Origin: Sulfidibacterium sp964549335
GTDB lineage: Bacteria > Bacteroidota > Bacteroidia > Bacteroidales > F082
DNA: 64,000 nucleotides
Assembly (NCBI GenBank): GCA_964549335.1
Contig: CAZJUQ010000017.1
Coordinates: forward strand, 1-64,000
Reading direction: 5' to 3'
Shown: one piece after another, positions 1-8,873 of the stretch
Numbering within the stretch: the first letter of the stretch is position 1
How the letters are laid out: each line of letters starts with the position of its first letter
Position numbers and translations under genes: made by a program
Notes under the pieces: generated by a model
What the model was told of the DNA's origin: nothing
The model's input: only the letters and a program-made list of their open reading frames with translations
The model's database searches: none

Positions 1-323
1 AATAATCAAAAGTATAATTTTTTTCATAACCATATATTTATTAGTTGATTATATATTAAAAACAGGTTTTACGGGTTAATTTGTTTTTTAACCTCAAATA
101 AAGCAAAGATACCAAAGAAAAAAGGTGTTTTTTTTTATTCGAGTTTAATTTTTTTATTAACTCTTTGTAAAAATCAGGTTTATTGTTTTGGGAAAATGTT
201 TTCAAAACAGGAATATGTTTTGTATAAAGCTGATAAACAAGTGTATGCGACTATCGCAAAGGGCGTACCACATTAATATGGAAAAAAAAATAAATTTATT
301 TCCAAAACCGGGAAAACAATAAA

Positions 324-357
324 ATTTATAAGTGTATATATAATATTTATAAGTGTA
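324..357. repeat. 13-bp direct repeat spaced 21 bp
   Basis: The 13-mer ATTTATAAGTGTA occurs at 324-336 and again at 345-357, exactly 21 bp apart, which is two helical turns. That spacing would suit two protein-binding sites on one face of the DNA. No gene lies nearby that it clearly controls, and in such AT-rich DNA a chance origin is possible. Confidence 0.5.
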
Positions 358-389
358 GCGTAAAAAATAGTCTTATTATATTAAAAAAC

Positions 390-422
390 ATTCCATATCG
401 ACAAAAAGCGCCAATATGGAAT
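390..422. other. 9-bp inverted repeat, hairpin
   Basis: Positions 390-398 (ATTCCATAT) are perfectly complementary to 414-422 (ATATGGAAT), with a 15-base loop. No T run follows, so it is not a classical terminator. Function unknown. Confidence 0.4.
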
Positions 423-496
423 AAACCCTCTTTTAACGGGATAAACGGATAAAAATATCATAAAAGCGTTCGCTTTTGGCATTATACCCTGCAAGC

Positions 497-535
497 TATA
501 ACCCGAAACATTATTTTGGGGGTTATAATTTTTTT
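497..535 (+). terminator. Terminator-like hairpin
   Basis: TATAACCC (497-504) pairs with GGGTTATA (520-527) and is followed by a run of seven T (529-535). The shape is that of a Rho-independent terminator on the plus strand, but no plus-strand gene is visible upstream in the window. It could end a small RNA. Confidence 0.35.
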
Positions 536-715
536 CGCTTTGTATTTGCCGCTGCTAAATCGACGTATCAATTACAATGACGTTTACGGGATATTTTTTT
601 ATTTTTTACCTCTTTATATAAAACAAAAAAAATTTGCAACAAATTGAAAAAAAAAGTAGGGTGACCGGTGTTTAGTTCGGTATAGGTGTGTAGTAATCAT
701 CAAAAATTTATCAAA

Positions 716-1552
716 ATGAAAAAATTAAGTTTAATTATCGGACTCGCGGTTTTTACAGGAATTACGGTTATGTTGTCTTCATGTAACAAAGACAACGACA
801 TTCCCGGAACCGATTTAAGTGTTGTAAGCGACGATGCTTATGCCGAAAGCACATTCGACAATGTTACCAATCTCACCGACGAAGCATACGATTACGCTTC
901 GAACAATTTCAAATCCACGCAAGGGTGGAGGTTTTTAAGTGATTGTGCCACGGTAACTCTCGACACCACCTCTTTTCCTTATTTGTTGACCATTGATTTC
1001 GGCGATACCAATTGTTTATGCAACGACGGACGTTATCGCAGAGGAAAAATTCTGGTATCGTTCACCGGAAGGTATTACCATCCCGGCACCATAATAACCA
1101 CCACTTTCGATGAGTATTATGTAAACGACAACCAGGTGGAAGGTACTAAAACCGTCACCAATATGGGGTTTAACGACGGAAACAACATGTATTGGGATAT
1201 TGCGGTTAATGGCGTAATAACTTTGGCAAACGGAGGCGGAACCATTACATGGAACTCGCAGCGTGAGAGGGAATGGATAGACGGAATACAGACTCCTGAC
1301 AATAAGTGGGACGACAAATATCTTATCACCGGAACGGCTAACGGCGTTCGTGCAAATGGTTTGCACTGGACAAGGACAATAGTAAATCCGTTGCGAGTTG
1401 AACTTGCATGCCGTTTCATAGTTTCCGGAACGGTAAACATTCGTCCCGAGGGGCGTGCTCTCCGTGTTCTCGATTTTGGAGACGGAACATGCGATAACAT
1501 TGCAACGGTGACGATAAACGGTACTACCTACACTATTTATTTAAGACCTTAA
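716..1552 (+). CDS. Hypothetical lipoprotein with two DFGD..C segments
   Basis: A 278-residue protein of unknown function. The N-terminus is a lipoprotein signal: Lys-Lys, a hydrophobic stretch, and the lipobox LSSC with Cys23, so it should be anchored in a membrane. The mature part has no domain I recognise. A DFGDTNC segment in the first half and a DFGDGTC segment near the C-terminus resemble each other and suggest an internal duplication or a disulfide-linked beta fold. The frame can be extended to a GTG at 686, but that would put ten polar residues before the signal peptide, so ATG at 716 is the better start. A terminator at 1573-1604 separates it from the sigma-factor operon, so it is probably its own transcription unit. 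Confidence 0.75.
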   Translation: MKKLSLIIGLAVFTGITVMLSSCNKDNDIPGTDLSVVSDDAYAESTFDNVTNLTDEAYDYASNNFKSTQGWRFLSDCATVTLDTTSFPYLLTIDFGDTNCLCNDGRYRRGKILVSFTGRYYHPGTIITTTFDEYYVNDNQVEGTKTVTNMGFNDGNNMYWDIAVNGVITLANGGGTITWNSQREREWIDGIQTPDNKWDDKYLITGTANGVRANGLHWTRTIVNPLRVELACRFIVSGTVNIRPEGRALRVLDFGDGTCDNIATVTINGTTYTIYLRP

Positions 1553-1572
1553 TGCGGGGTGGTTTTAATACC

Positions 1573-1604
1573 GGGTGCTCTCTTTTACGGGGAGCGCCCT
1601 TTTT
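1573..1604 (+). terminator. Rho-independent terminator after the lipoprotein
   Basis: GGGTGCTC (1573-1580) pairs with GAGCGCCC (1592-1599), with one G-T wobble, and five T follow (1600-1604). It lies 20 bases after the lipoprotein stop codon. Confidence 0.8.
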
Positions 1605-1607
1605 GAG

Positions 1608-1615
1608 TATGTTTG
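1608..1615 (+). promoter_or_regulatory. -7 box TATGTTTG before the ECF sigma gene
   Basis: Perfect match to the Bacteroidota -7 element TAnnTTTG, placed directly after the preceding terminator and 29 bases before the TTG start of the sigma factor. I see no clear -33 TTG. Confidence 0.4.
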
Positions 1616-1644
1616 TAAAATGAATTGATACAAAAAAGGCTGTT

Positions 1645-2139
1645 TTGACAAAAAGTGAATTTAAATACCTGTTTGACAACAATTATGAGCCGGTAAGAAA
1701 TTACCTGTGGTATCGTTGCGGCGACATTCAACTGGCATCGGATATTGCTCAGGAAGCCTTTTTGAAACTGTGGGAAAAACAACCCGCCAAAAAGAACGGT
1801 AATTTGAAAGGGTTGCTATATAAAATTGCGGGAGATATCTTTGTGAGCAATTACCGCAGGAAGAGTGTGGAGATGAGATTTAAAACAAATTACAGACAAA
1901 ACAGGGGGGGTGAATCACCGGAAGACAAAATGCAGTTCGATGAATTAAAATTACAATATGAAAATGCCCTAGGGGCTTTGCCTGAAAAACAGCGGGTTGT
2001 TTACCTTATGCATCGTATGGAGAATATGAAATATCAGGAAATAGCGGCTGTTTTGGGGATAAGTACAAAAGCTGTGGAAAAGAGGATGAGCAAAGCCCTC
2101 GGTTTTTTAAAACAAAAATTACAATACAGTGAAGCATAA
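1645..2139 (+). CDS. ECF RNA polymerase sigma factor (FecI-like)
   Basis: A 164-residue extracytoplasmic-function sigma factor that should direct RNA polymerase to a small regulon in response to the receptor and anti-sigma encoded next to it. Region 2 covers roughly residues 7-75 (DIAQEAFLKLW is the typical 2.2 segment). Region 4 covers about residues 105-155 and contains a helix-turn-helix (YQEIAAVLGISTKAVEKR). Region 3 is absent, as is usual for ECF factors. The start is a TTG: an in-frame stop lies at 1621 and there is no ATG between. Its end overlaps the FecR-like gene by 11 bases, so the two are translationally coupled. Sigma, FecR and TonB receptor in this order are the standard Bacteroidota cell-surface signalling cassette. 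Confidence 0.93.
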   Translation: MTKSEFKYLFDNNYEPVRNYLWYRCGDIQLASDIAQEAFLKLWEKQPAKKNGNLKGLLYKIAGDIFVSNYRRKSVEMRFKTNYRQNRGGESPEDKMQFDELKLQYENALGALPEKQRVVYLMHRMENMKYQEIAAVLGISTKAVEKRMSKALGFLKQKLQYSEA

Positions 2140-2989
2140 CGATAAAGAGCGGACAAACACGCAAGAAATTTTACAGATGTTGGAGACCCGTCTGAGTCCT
2201 CCTGCAGGGCCTCCCCGGCAAGAGGTTTGGCAGCAGCTGGAGAAAAAAATTGCGGAGACGGGTAAGCCTGTGAGGCGTACTATTATTTCAAGACATGTTT
2301 ACCTTGCCGTAGCGGCGGCATTTGCATTGTTGCTTGCGGTGGGAGCCGTCATGCGGTTTTACTCCGTGTCATATGTTTCACCTCCCGGAGAAAAGTTAAC
2401 CGTCAATCTTCCCGGCAACTCAACGGTTGTGCTTAATGCCGACTCGAAGTTGAGTTACAGACCATTGTGGTGGAGCATTTCGCGCGAACTTACCCTCACG
2501 GGCGAAGCATGGTTCAGTGTTGCCAAAGGAACCCCATTTACGGTAAAGTCGAAACTGGGAAAAACCACGGTTTTGGGCACAAAATTTAACATATATGCAA
2601 GGGACGACGATTATGTTGTTGCCTGCATATCGGGAAAGGTTAAAGTAGCTTCGAGGGCAACCAGCAAAAGCATAGTGTTAAACCCGTCGGACGAAGCCGA
2701 AATAGCCCCCGACGGAAATATCATTTACCGGAAAAACATAAATATGGAGCCTGTTGTTGCTTGGAAACACGGGCTGTTCATATTTACATCAACACCCTTG
2801 AAAAGGGTTATTGAAGAGATTGAGAGACGTTATAACGTTCATGTTGTTTTGAAAACCGCCGCTAATGCCCGCTACACAGGGTCGTTTCCCGATAGCGTGG
2901 ATATATACGGCGCACTGAATTTTGTTTGTAAACCTTTTGGTCTTAACTTTGCCGTTGACGACAAAGGGGTAATAAGTATTGACAAATAA
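2129..2989 (+). CDS. FecR-family anti-sigma factor
   Basis: A 286-residue inner-membrane regulator that holds the adjacent sigma factor until the outer-membrane receptor signals. One transmembrane helix lies around residues 57-78 (YLAVAAAFALLLAVGAVM). Before it is a short cytoplasmic part that would bind sigma. After it comes the periplasmic FecR domain, with the typical GEAWFSV and LGTKFNI segments at about residues 125-160. The C-terminal part (around 215-286) looks like the DUF4974 domain found in Bacteroidota FecR proteins. The start is GTG, inside the end of the sigma gene. The TonB receptor follows after 6 bases. The inducing signal cannot be told from the sequence. Confidence 0.92.
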   Translation: MKHNDKERTNTQEILQMLETRLSPPAGPPRQEVWQQLEKKIAETGKPVRRTIISRHVYLAVAAAFALLLAVGAVMRFYSVSYVSPPGEKLTVNLPGNSTVVLNADSKLSYRPLWWSISRELTLTGEAWFSVAKGTPFTVKSKLGKTTVLGTKFNIYARDDDYVVACISGKVKVASRATSKSIVLNPSDEAEIAPDGNIIYRKNINMEPVVAWKHGLFIFTSTPLKRVIEEIERRYNVHVVLKTAANARYTGSFPDSVDIYGALNFVCKPFGLNFAVDDKGVISIDK

Positions 2990-2995
2990 CCTTTT

Positions 2996-5503
2996 ATGGG
3001 TAAAAAACTTTTTGTATTTATTCTCTTTATTGTACTTTCGGTGTATAATGCGGAGGCTCAAAAATATATCCTTGATTTTGACAAAACCCCGCTTAACAAG
3101 GTCTTGTTGTCGTTGCGCAGCAGGTACGGCATGCACTTTTCTTTCGACGACAATCTGTTATCGCAATACATTATTACCGCACACGCAGCTTTTGCCGACA
3201 AAGAAAAAGCGGTAGAGTATCTGTTAAAAGATTTGCCTCTGGGATTTGAGGAGGTGGAGAATGTCTTTTTGATATATCCCGTTATTCAAAGCCAAGCCGA
3301 CACGGGTAGCGTTTGTCTTTTTTCGGGATATGTGTTTGAGAGGGGGAGCGGTGAGCCTTTACCCTATTCGCATGTTTTGGTTAACGGCAAAGCACTTGTT
3401 TCGGATTTGACGGGGTTTTTCAGCGGGCACATTCCAAACGACACCGTTTACCGTGTAAGGGTTTCTCATCTCGGATATTATCTTCTCGACACTCTGCTTT
3501 TGTGCGGGGGTAAAACAAAACTATATCTCTCCCCGTCTGCTGTTAAACTGCATGAGGTTGAGATAAAATCCACCAATGTGGATTACCGTTCGCAAACAGG
3601 TCAACTGCCGGGAATAATAAGATTAAACAGTAAAGTGGCCACACATCTCCCCGGCTTTGGCGACAATTCGGTTTTCAACCTTTTAAGACTTCAACCCGGG
3701 ATATTGGCTTCGGGAGAGCAGACCAACGAACTTATTATTTGGGGAGGTTATGCGGGTCAAAGCAAAGTGCTTTTCGACGGGTTTACGGTGTACGGGCTTA
3801 AAAATTTCAACGACAACATAAGTTCGTTCAATCCTTTAATGGCAAAAGATATTGAGGTTATGAAAGGAGGGTTCGATGCGCGGTACGGCGAAAGGGTAGG
3901 GGGTATCGTTCAAATTACCGGTAAAAACGGAAATACACGGAACCTTTCGTTTACCGTTAACATAAACAACATGACTGTAAATACCATTGTTGAGATTCCC
4001 GTTATCAAACAACGTTCTTCTCTGGTAATAGCTTTGCGTCACACCTATTTCAATTTGTACAATCCAACCGATTACACGGTTAACAGAACCGACTCGACGG
4101 GAAACAGCAAAAGTGTGGATATTCATATTGTTCCCGATTACGTTTTCAGGGATTTGAATATTAAATATTCGGGAAAAACAAAGTCGGACGACCTGTATTT
4201 CATAAGCCTATACAGCGGCAACGATAATTTTACATACAATATCGACCAACGTATCTATTTCAGAAGGATTTTGAAAAAAACCACCGAGGAAAATCTCCAG
4301 TTCGGAGGTTCGTTGTTTTACGGAAAGTCGTGGAAAAACGGCTGGTCGGAGAATTTTGAACTGTCGGTTTCATCGCTTAAGGAGAATTATTACGACCGTT
4401 ACAGGATTGTTAAGTTGTGGAATTATGAAACGGATACGGTAAACTGGGCTTCATCATATAACCGGATGACCGAAACCCATCTGCACACCGCTGTAACCTC
4501 ACCGTTGACGCCTGTTCATACAATTGAATGGGGTGGCGGTATCATAGGAAACAACAGCAGTTTGCAAGCCGACACTTTCGGGATTGTAATGCCGGTTATA
4601 AATATGCAGGGAAGCCGGATGTATATCTATTTTCAAGATAAGATGACTCCCGTAAAGGGGCTTGTTTTGCGTTTCGGCGGGCGTATCAATTATGCGGTAA
4701 ATTTGGATAGTCATTATTTTGAACCCCGTTTTTCGGGAACATATACCCCGGCCGGTGCCTGGAAAATAAATTTTGCGGCGGGGTTGTATAACCAGTTTGT
4801 TGTTAAATCGTCGGTGCTGGACAGCGAAGGAAATTACCGTTATTTATGGGCGGTATGCGACAATGAGGCTATTCCCGTGGTACACGCGGCTCATCTTGTT
4901 TTGGGAGGCTCATATTTTAAGAATAATTGGTCGTTGAGCGTTGAGTGGTATTACAAATCATTAACGGGATTGTCGCGTTTTGTAAAATACCGCGATATAA
5001 TAGCTCCCGGCATATATCACGGCAACGGTTACGGCTTTGGCGTCGATTTGATGATAAAAAAAGATATACGCGGGTCGTCGTTTTGGGTTGCCTATTCGGC
5101 GGGAAAAACCATGGAGCATTTCGACTATTTTGTGGACGACCGTTACAAACGTGCGCCGCAAGATCAAAGACATGAATTGAAATTGGCTGCCATGACGCAT
5201 TTGGGGAGGTGGTATTTTTCGGCCAATTATGTTTACGGCTCGGGGTTCCCGGTGACGTATAACCAACAGCAACGGATAGAACCCGATTATCCGTACAGCA
5301 GACTCGATGCCGCACTTGCATATCGTTTTCTGAACAAAAAACTCAAAGGTGAGGCGGGAATATCGCTGCTTAATATTTTGAACACCGAGAACATAAAGTT
5401 TTCAAATTTCGAGCGTGTTCCTATAAATCAAACCGCCTCAATAAATATTTATGCTCAAGCCATTCCCTTTACTCCCACAATCTATTTGAATATCAGCTTA
5501 TGA
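2996..5503 (+). CDS. TonB-dependent receptor with STN domain
   Basis: An 835-residue outer-membrane receptor of the transducer type. A signal peptide (cleavage near AEAQ, about residue 22) is followed by a secretin/TonB N-terminal (STN) signalling domain at about 23-95, which should contact the FecR protein in the periplasm. Next come a carboxypeptidase-regulatory-like beta domain (about 108-185), a plug domain (about 215-310, with EVMKGGFDARYGERVGG) and a C-terminal beta-barrel. It is short compared with SusC proteins of about 1000 residues, and no SusD follows, so it probably imports a small ligand such as a chelate rather than a large glycan; that is inference. It ends the sigma-FecR-receptor operon. 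The ligand is unknown. Confidence 0.9.
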   Translation: MGKKLFVFILFIVLSVYNAEAQKYILDFDKTPLNKVLLSLRSRYGMHFSFDDNLLSQYIITAHAAFADKEKAVEYLLKDLPLGFEEVENVFLIYPVIQSQADTGSVCLFSGYVFERGSGEPLPYSHVLVNGKALVSDLTGFFSGHIPNDTVYRVRVSHLGYYLLDTLLLCGGKTKLYLSPSAVKLHEVEIKSTNVDYRSQTGQLPGIIRLNSKVATHLPGFGDNSVFNLLRLQPGILASGEQTNELIIWGGYAGQSKVLFDGFTVYGLKNFNDNISSFNPLMAKDIEVMKGGFDARYGERVGGIVQITGKNGNTRNLSFTVNINNMTVNTIVEIPVIKQRSSLVIALRHTYFNLYNPTDYTVNRTDSTGNSKSVDIHIVPDYVFRDLNIKYSGKTKSDDLYFISLYSGNDNFTYNIDQRIYFRRILKKTTEENLQFGGSLFYGKSWKNGWSENFELSVSSLKENYYDRYRIVKLWNYETDTVNWASSYNRMTETHLHTAVTSPLTPVHTIEWGGGIIGNNSSLQADTFGIVMPVINMQGSRMYIYFQDKMTPVKGLVLRFGGRINYAVNLDSHYFEPRFSGTYTPAGAWKINFAAGLYNQFVVKSSVLDSEGNYRYLWAVCDNEAIPVVHAAHLVLGGSYFKNNWSLSVEWYYKSLTGLSRFVKYRDIIAPGIYHGNGYGFGVDLMIKKDIRGSSFWVAYSAGKTMEHFDYFVDDRYKRAPQDQRHELKLAAMTHLGRWYFSANYVYGSGFPVTYNQQQRIEPDYPYSRLDAALAYRFLNKKLKGEAGISLLNILNTENIKFSNFERVPINQTASINIYAQAIPFTPTIYLNISL

Positions 5504-5639
5504 TACCAATTACGCTGCAGAGCAAAACTGTTCTCTTTTCCCGTTGTTAAAAGGAGGGAGGGCAAGAGGTGTTTATATGTGGAACTCCATTGTATTATTA
5601 CCTGAAGATGTTTATGCTGCCCTGATAACAAAAAAAGTG

Positions 5640-7460
5640 TCAGGCAAAAGTTTGTAAATCGTGCAAGCGGCGGTACACTCCGTTTTTGTTGACAAGTTCT
5701 TCATGAGTACCCCGTTCAACTATTTCGCCGTTTTTTAATACCACAATAACATGGGCGTTTTTTATGGTTGACAAACGGTGTGCTATTACCACCGTGGTGC
5801 GGTCTTTCATAATATTGTAAAGAGCCTCTTGCACAAGTTTTTCCGATTCGGTATCGAGAGAAGAGGTGGCTTCGTCGAGTATAAGTATCGGGGGGTTTGC
5901 CAAAACGGCTCGCGCAATACTCAGCCGCTGCCGTTGTCCTCCCGAAAGTTTCAATCCCCTGTCGCCAATATTTGTTTGGTAACCGTTTTCGGTTTGAACG
6001 ATAAAATTATGTGCATTGGCAATTTTTGCAGCTTTTATCACCTCTTCTTCCGAAATTCCGGTCAATCCGAAAGCAATGTTATTGAAAATGGTGTCGTTAA
6101 AGAGGATGGTGTCTTGCGAGACAATGCCCATTTGCCGTCGCAAGTCGTCGATACGGTAATCCCTGATATCAACTCCGTCTATCAACAAGCTTCCTTGGGT
6201 GACGTCATAAAAACGGGGAAGCAGGTCAACGAGTGTCGATTTGCCGGCGCCCGATTCTCCCACCACAGCAATAATTTGCCCTTTGTTAATTTTCAGATTA
6301 ATGTTTTTCAATACGGGTTCGTTATCGTATTTAAACGAAACGTTGCGGTATTCAATTTCATTGTTAAACGATTTGAGGGGTAAAGCGTCTTTCTTTTCTT
6401 CTATTATCTCGTCGGCATCAAGGATTTCGAAAATACGTTCGGCCGAGGCGATACCTTTTTGTATGCTGTAAAAACCCTGCGTCAGCGATTTGGCGGAGGG
6501 TATCATTTGCGAAAAAACTACGATGTATGTAATAAAATCGGCGGCTTTTATGGTCGGGTTGTCCGAGAGAACCATTTTTCCTCCGAACCATAGAACCACA
6601 ACAATAACGAGGGACGACAAAAACTCGCTTAACGGAGACGATAAATCGCGTCGCCGGTATATCCATATTAAAAGTTTGGCATAGGCTTGATTGAGTTGCC
6701 TGAATTTTTTGTCGGAGTACTCAATGGCGTTAAACGCTTTGATGATGCGCAGTCCGCTTATACTCTCTTCAATCATACTCAACAGTCCGCCGTAACGTGC
6801 TTGTCCCACCTTTGATTGTTTGCGCAATGTTTTGCCTATACGTCCTATTATGAGTCCCGTTACCGGCAATATTATAAGTACGAACAGGGTTAGTTTGGGG
6901 CTCATACTTATCATGAATATCAGGTAAGCCAGTATTGTAACGGGGTCGCGCACAATCATCTCCAGATAGTTCATTATGGAGTATTCCACCTCTTGTACAT
7001 CCGAGGTCATTCGCGATATGATGTCGCCCTTGTTGCGTTGTGTGAAAAACGACAGCGGAAGTATAAGCAATTTCGAATATATGTCGTTGCGGATACCTTT
7101 TACAGCGCCCACCCTTACATTTGCCATGAAGTACATTGCCAAAAAGCGGTTTAAATTTCTGAAAAAGAAGGCTCCGAGTATAACAAGGCAGATAAACACC
7201 AGGGCTTGTATTTTTCCTTGATGAATTATTGTTTGACTGATGAAATAGTTGATATAGTTCAAAACGCTTTGAGTGCTTAAATGCAACACAGGTTTTTCGG
7301 TTACCAGTTCGTTCATGCCGAACAAAAGGTTTAGAAAAGGTATCAACAGGGCAAATGAAAAGAGTGAAAAAACAACGGTTAAAACATTAAAAATAACGTT
7401 TAATCCCGCATATCCGAGATATGGTTTTACATAGGCTAAAACTCTGTAAAAATTTTTCAT
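5640..7460 (-). CDS. ABC exporter, MsbA-like half-transporter
   Basis: A 606-residue fused permease-ATPase that works as a homodimer. The first 330 residues form an ABC exporter membrane domain with about six helices. The ATPase domain has Walker A GESGAGKST, the signature LSGGQRQR, Walker B ILILDEATSSLD and the H-loop AHRLST. This architecture matches MsbA-type lipid A flippases and general drug exporters. Bacteroidota carry several such proteins, so the substrate is not certain. It is the last gene of a minus-strand run with the K+ channel and purB, 41 bases after purB. Confidence 0.9.
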   Translation of the reverse strand: MKNFYRVLAYVKPYLGYAGLNVIFNVLTVVFSLFSFALLIPFLNLLFGMNELVTEKPVLHLSTQSVLNYINYFISQTIIHQGKIQALVFICLVILGAFFFRNLNRFLAMYFMANVRVGAVKGIRNDIYSKLLILPLSFFTQRNKGDIISRMTSDVQEVEYSIMNYLEMIVRDPVTILAYLIFMISMSPKLTLFVLIILPVTGLIIGRIGKTLRKQSKVGQARYGGLLSMIEESISGLRIIKAFNAIEYSDKKFRQLNQAYAKLLIWIYRRRDLSSPLSEFLSSLVIVVVLWFGGKMVLSDNPTIKAADFITYIVVFSQMIPSAKSLTQGFYSIQKGIASAERIFEILDADEIIEEKKDALPLKSFNNEIEYRNVSFKYDNEPVLKNINLKINKGQIIAVVGESGAGKSTLVDLLPRFYDVTQGSLLIDGVDIRDYRIDDLRRQMGIVSQDTILFNDTIFNNIAFGLTGISEEEVIKAAKIANAHNFIVQTENGYQTNIGDRGLKLSGGQRQRLSIARAVLANPPILILDEATSSLDTESEKLVQEALYNIMKDRTTVVIAHRLSTIKNAHVIVVLKNGEIVERGTHEELVNKNGVYRRLHDLQTFA

Positions 7461-7501
7461 AAAAATTAATTATATTGTTTTTTCCTGCCGGGGTAAAAAA
7501 A

Positions 7502-8854
7502 TTAAAATGGTGTTATGCCCGTATAATTTCCGGGAGTTATGTTTTTAAGTTCCTTTTTTATTTTGCCGGGAACATCGAGATTGTCGATAAATGTTGCAAT
7601 ACTTTGCCTCGTTATTTTTTCGTTGGTGCGTGTAAGTTCTTTTAAGGTTTCGTAAGGGTTGGGATATTTTTCGCGTCTAAGTACCGTTTGTATGGCTTCG
7701 GCGACCACAGCCCAGTTGTTTTCGAGGTCGGAGGCTATTTTTTGTTCGTTCAAAATAAGTTTCGACAAACCTTTTTCCAGCGATTTAACGGCAATGAGCA
7801 TATGTGCGACGGGTACACCGATGTTCCGGGTTACCGTTGAATCGGTAAGGTCGCGCTGCAGGCGCGATACCGGAAGTTTTGAGGCCAGGTGTTCGAACAG
7901 GGCGTTGGCAATGCCGATGTTTCCTTCGGCATTTTCAAAATCGATGGGATTAACCTTGTGTGGCATTGCCGAGGAGCCTACTTCACCCTTTTTTATTTTT
8001 TGTTTGAAATAGTCCATTGATATGTACAACCATATGTCGCGGCTTAAATCCAGCAGAATCGTATTTACTCTCTTAAGGGTGTCGAAATATTCCGAAAGTG
8101 AGTCGTAATGTTCTATTTGTGTAGTTGTTTGTTGGCGTTCTATTCCCAGATTGTTTTTCAGAAATTTGTTGGCGAAATTTATCCAGTCTATGCCGGGGTA
8201 TGCCACGTGGTGTGCGTTGAAGTTTCCCGTAGCGCCGCCGAATTTTCCCGAAAACGGAAAAGATTTTAACTTTTTTAATTGATTTTCGAGGCGTTCGACA
8301 AATACAAAAAACTCTTTACCGAGTTTTGTGGGTGATGCCGGTTGTCCGTGGGTTCGTGCCAACATCGGGACATCTTTCCACTTTTGCGAAAGCCCGAATA
8401 AATTATTTTTCAGGTTGTTTAAAGCGGGGAAGAGAGTTGTGCCGTGGGCATCGGAAACCGACATGGGCAAAGCGGTGTTGTTAATGTCTTGCGATGTCAA
8501 TCCGAAATGTATAAACTCTTTGTATTCTCCCAACTCCTGTTCGTCGAATTTGTCTTTAATAAAATATTCTACGGCTTTTACGTCGTGGTTTGTTATTTTT
8601 TCTTTCAGCTTTATTTGTTTGGCATCGTCAATTGTAAAACCGGAATATATTTCCCTGAGTTTGGGAAAATGTTTATTGTCGAAATCTTTTAATTGCGGAA
8701 GCGGGATTTGGCACAATGCAATAAAATATTCTATTTCCACTTTTACGCGGTATTTAAAGAGGGCGTATTCCGAAAAATATTGATACAATTCACCGGTTTT
8801 GTTATTGTATCTTCCGTCGATTGGCGAAATTGCCGTTAATGGTGATAAATCCAT
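7502..8854 (-). CDS. purB: Adenylosuccinate lyase
   Basis: A 450-residue lyase that removes fumarate from SAICAR and from adenylosuccinate, acting twice in purine synthesis. The fumarase/aspartase superfamily signature GSSAMPHKVNPIDFENAEGN is present, along with THGQPASPTKLGKE and the substrate-loop segment GLTSQDINNTA. Length and motifs match the E. coli-type PurB (about 456 residues) rather than the shorter Bacillus type. It lies between a K+ channel gene (19 bases upstream) and an ABC exporter gene (41 bases downstream), so it is probably cotranscribed with both, although they are not purine genes. Confidence 0.96.
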   Translation of the reverse strand: MDLSPLTAISPIDGRYNNKTGELYQYFSEYALFKYRVKVEIEYFIALCQIPLPQLKDFDNKHFPKLREIYSGFTIDDAKQIKLKEKITNHDVKAVEYFIKDKFDEQELGEYKEFIHFGLTSQDINNTALPMSVSDAHGTTLFPALNNLKNNLFGLSQKWKDVPMLARTHGQPASPTKLGKEFFVFVERLENQLKKLKSFPFSGKFGGATGNFNAHHVAYPGIDWINFANKFLKNNLGIERQQTTTQIEHYDSLSEYFDTLKRVNTILLDLSRDIWLYISMDYFKQKIKKGEVGSSAMPHKVNPIDFENAEGNIGIANALFEHLASKLPVSRLQRDLTDSTVTRNIGVPVAHMLIAVKSLEKGLSKLILNEQKIASDLENNWAVVAEAIQTVLRREKYPNPYETLKELTRTNEKITRQSIATFIDNLDVPGKIKKELKNITPGNYTGITPF

Positions 8855-8873
8855 TGAAATAATTTTTTTAATG

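Larger units (their letters stand above)
1..715. other. AT-rich gene-free region with hairpins and a short direct repeat
   Basis: I find no open frame that looks coding on either strand, including frames cut by the left edge. The stretch is very AT-rich with long A and T runs. It holds a 6-bp hairpin (74-79 with 88-93), a 9-bp hairpin (390-398 with 414-422), an 8-bp hairpin followed by a T run (497-535) and a 13-bp direct repeat (324-336 and 345-357). An untranslated RNA or the leader of the lipoprotein at 716 could lie here, but nothing identifies one. Confidence 0.6.

Noticed and set aside
686..715. GTG start ten codons before the first lipoprotein
   Set aside because: Adds polar residues before a good signal peptide; ATG at 716 is better.
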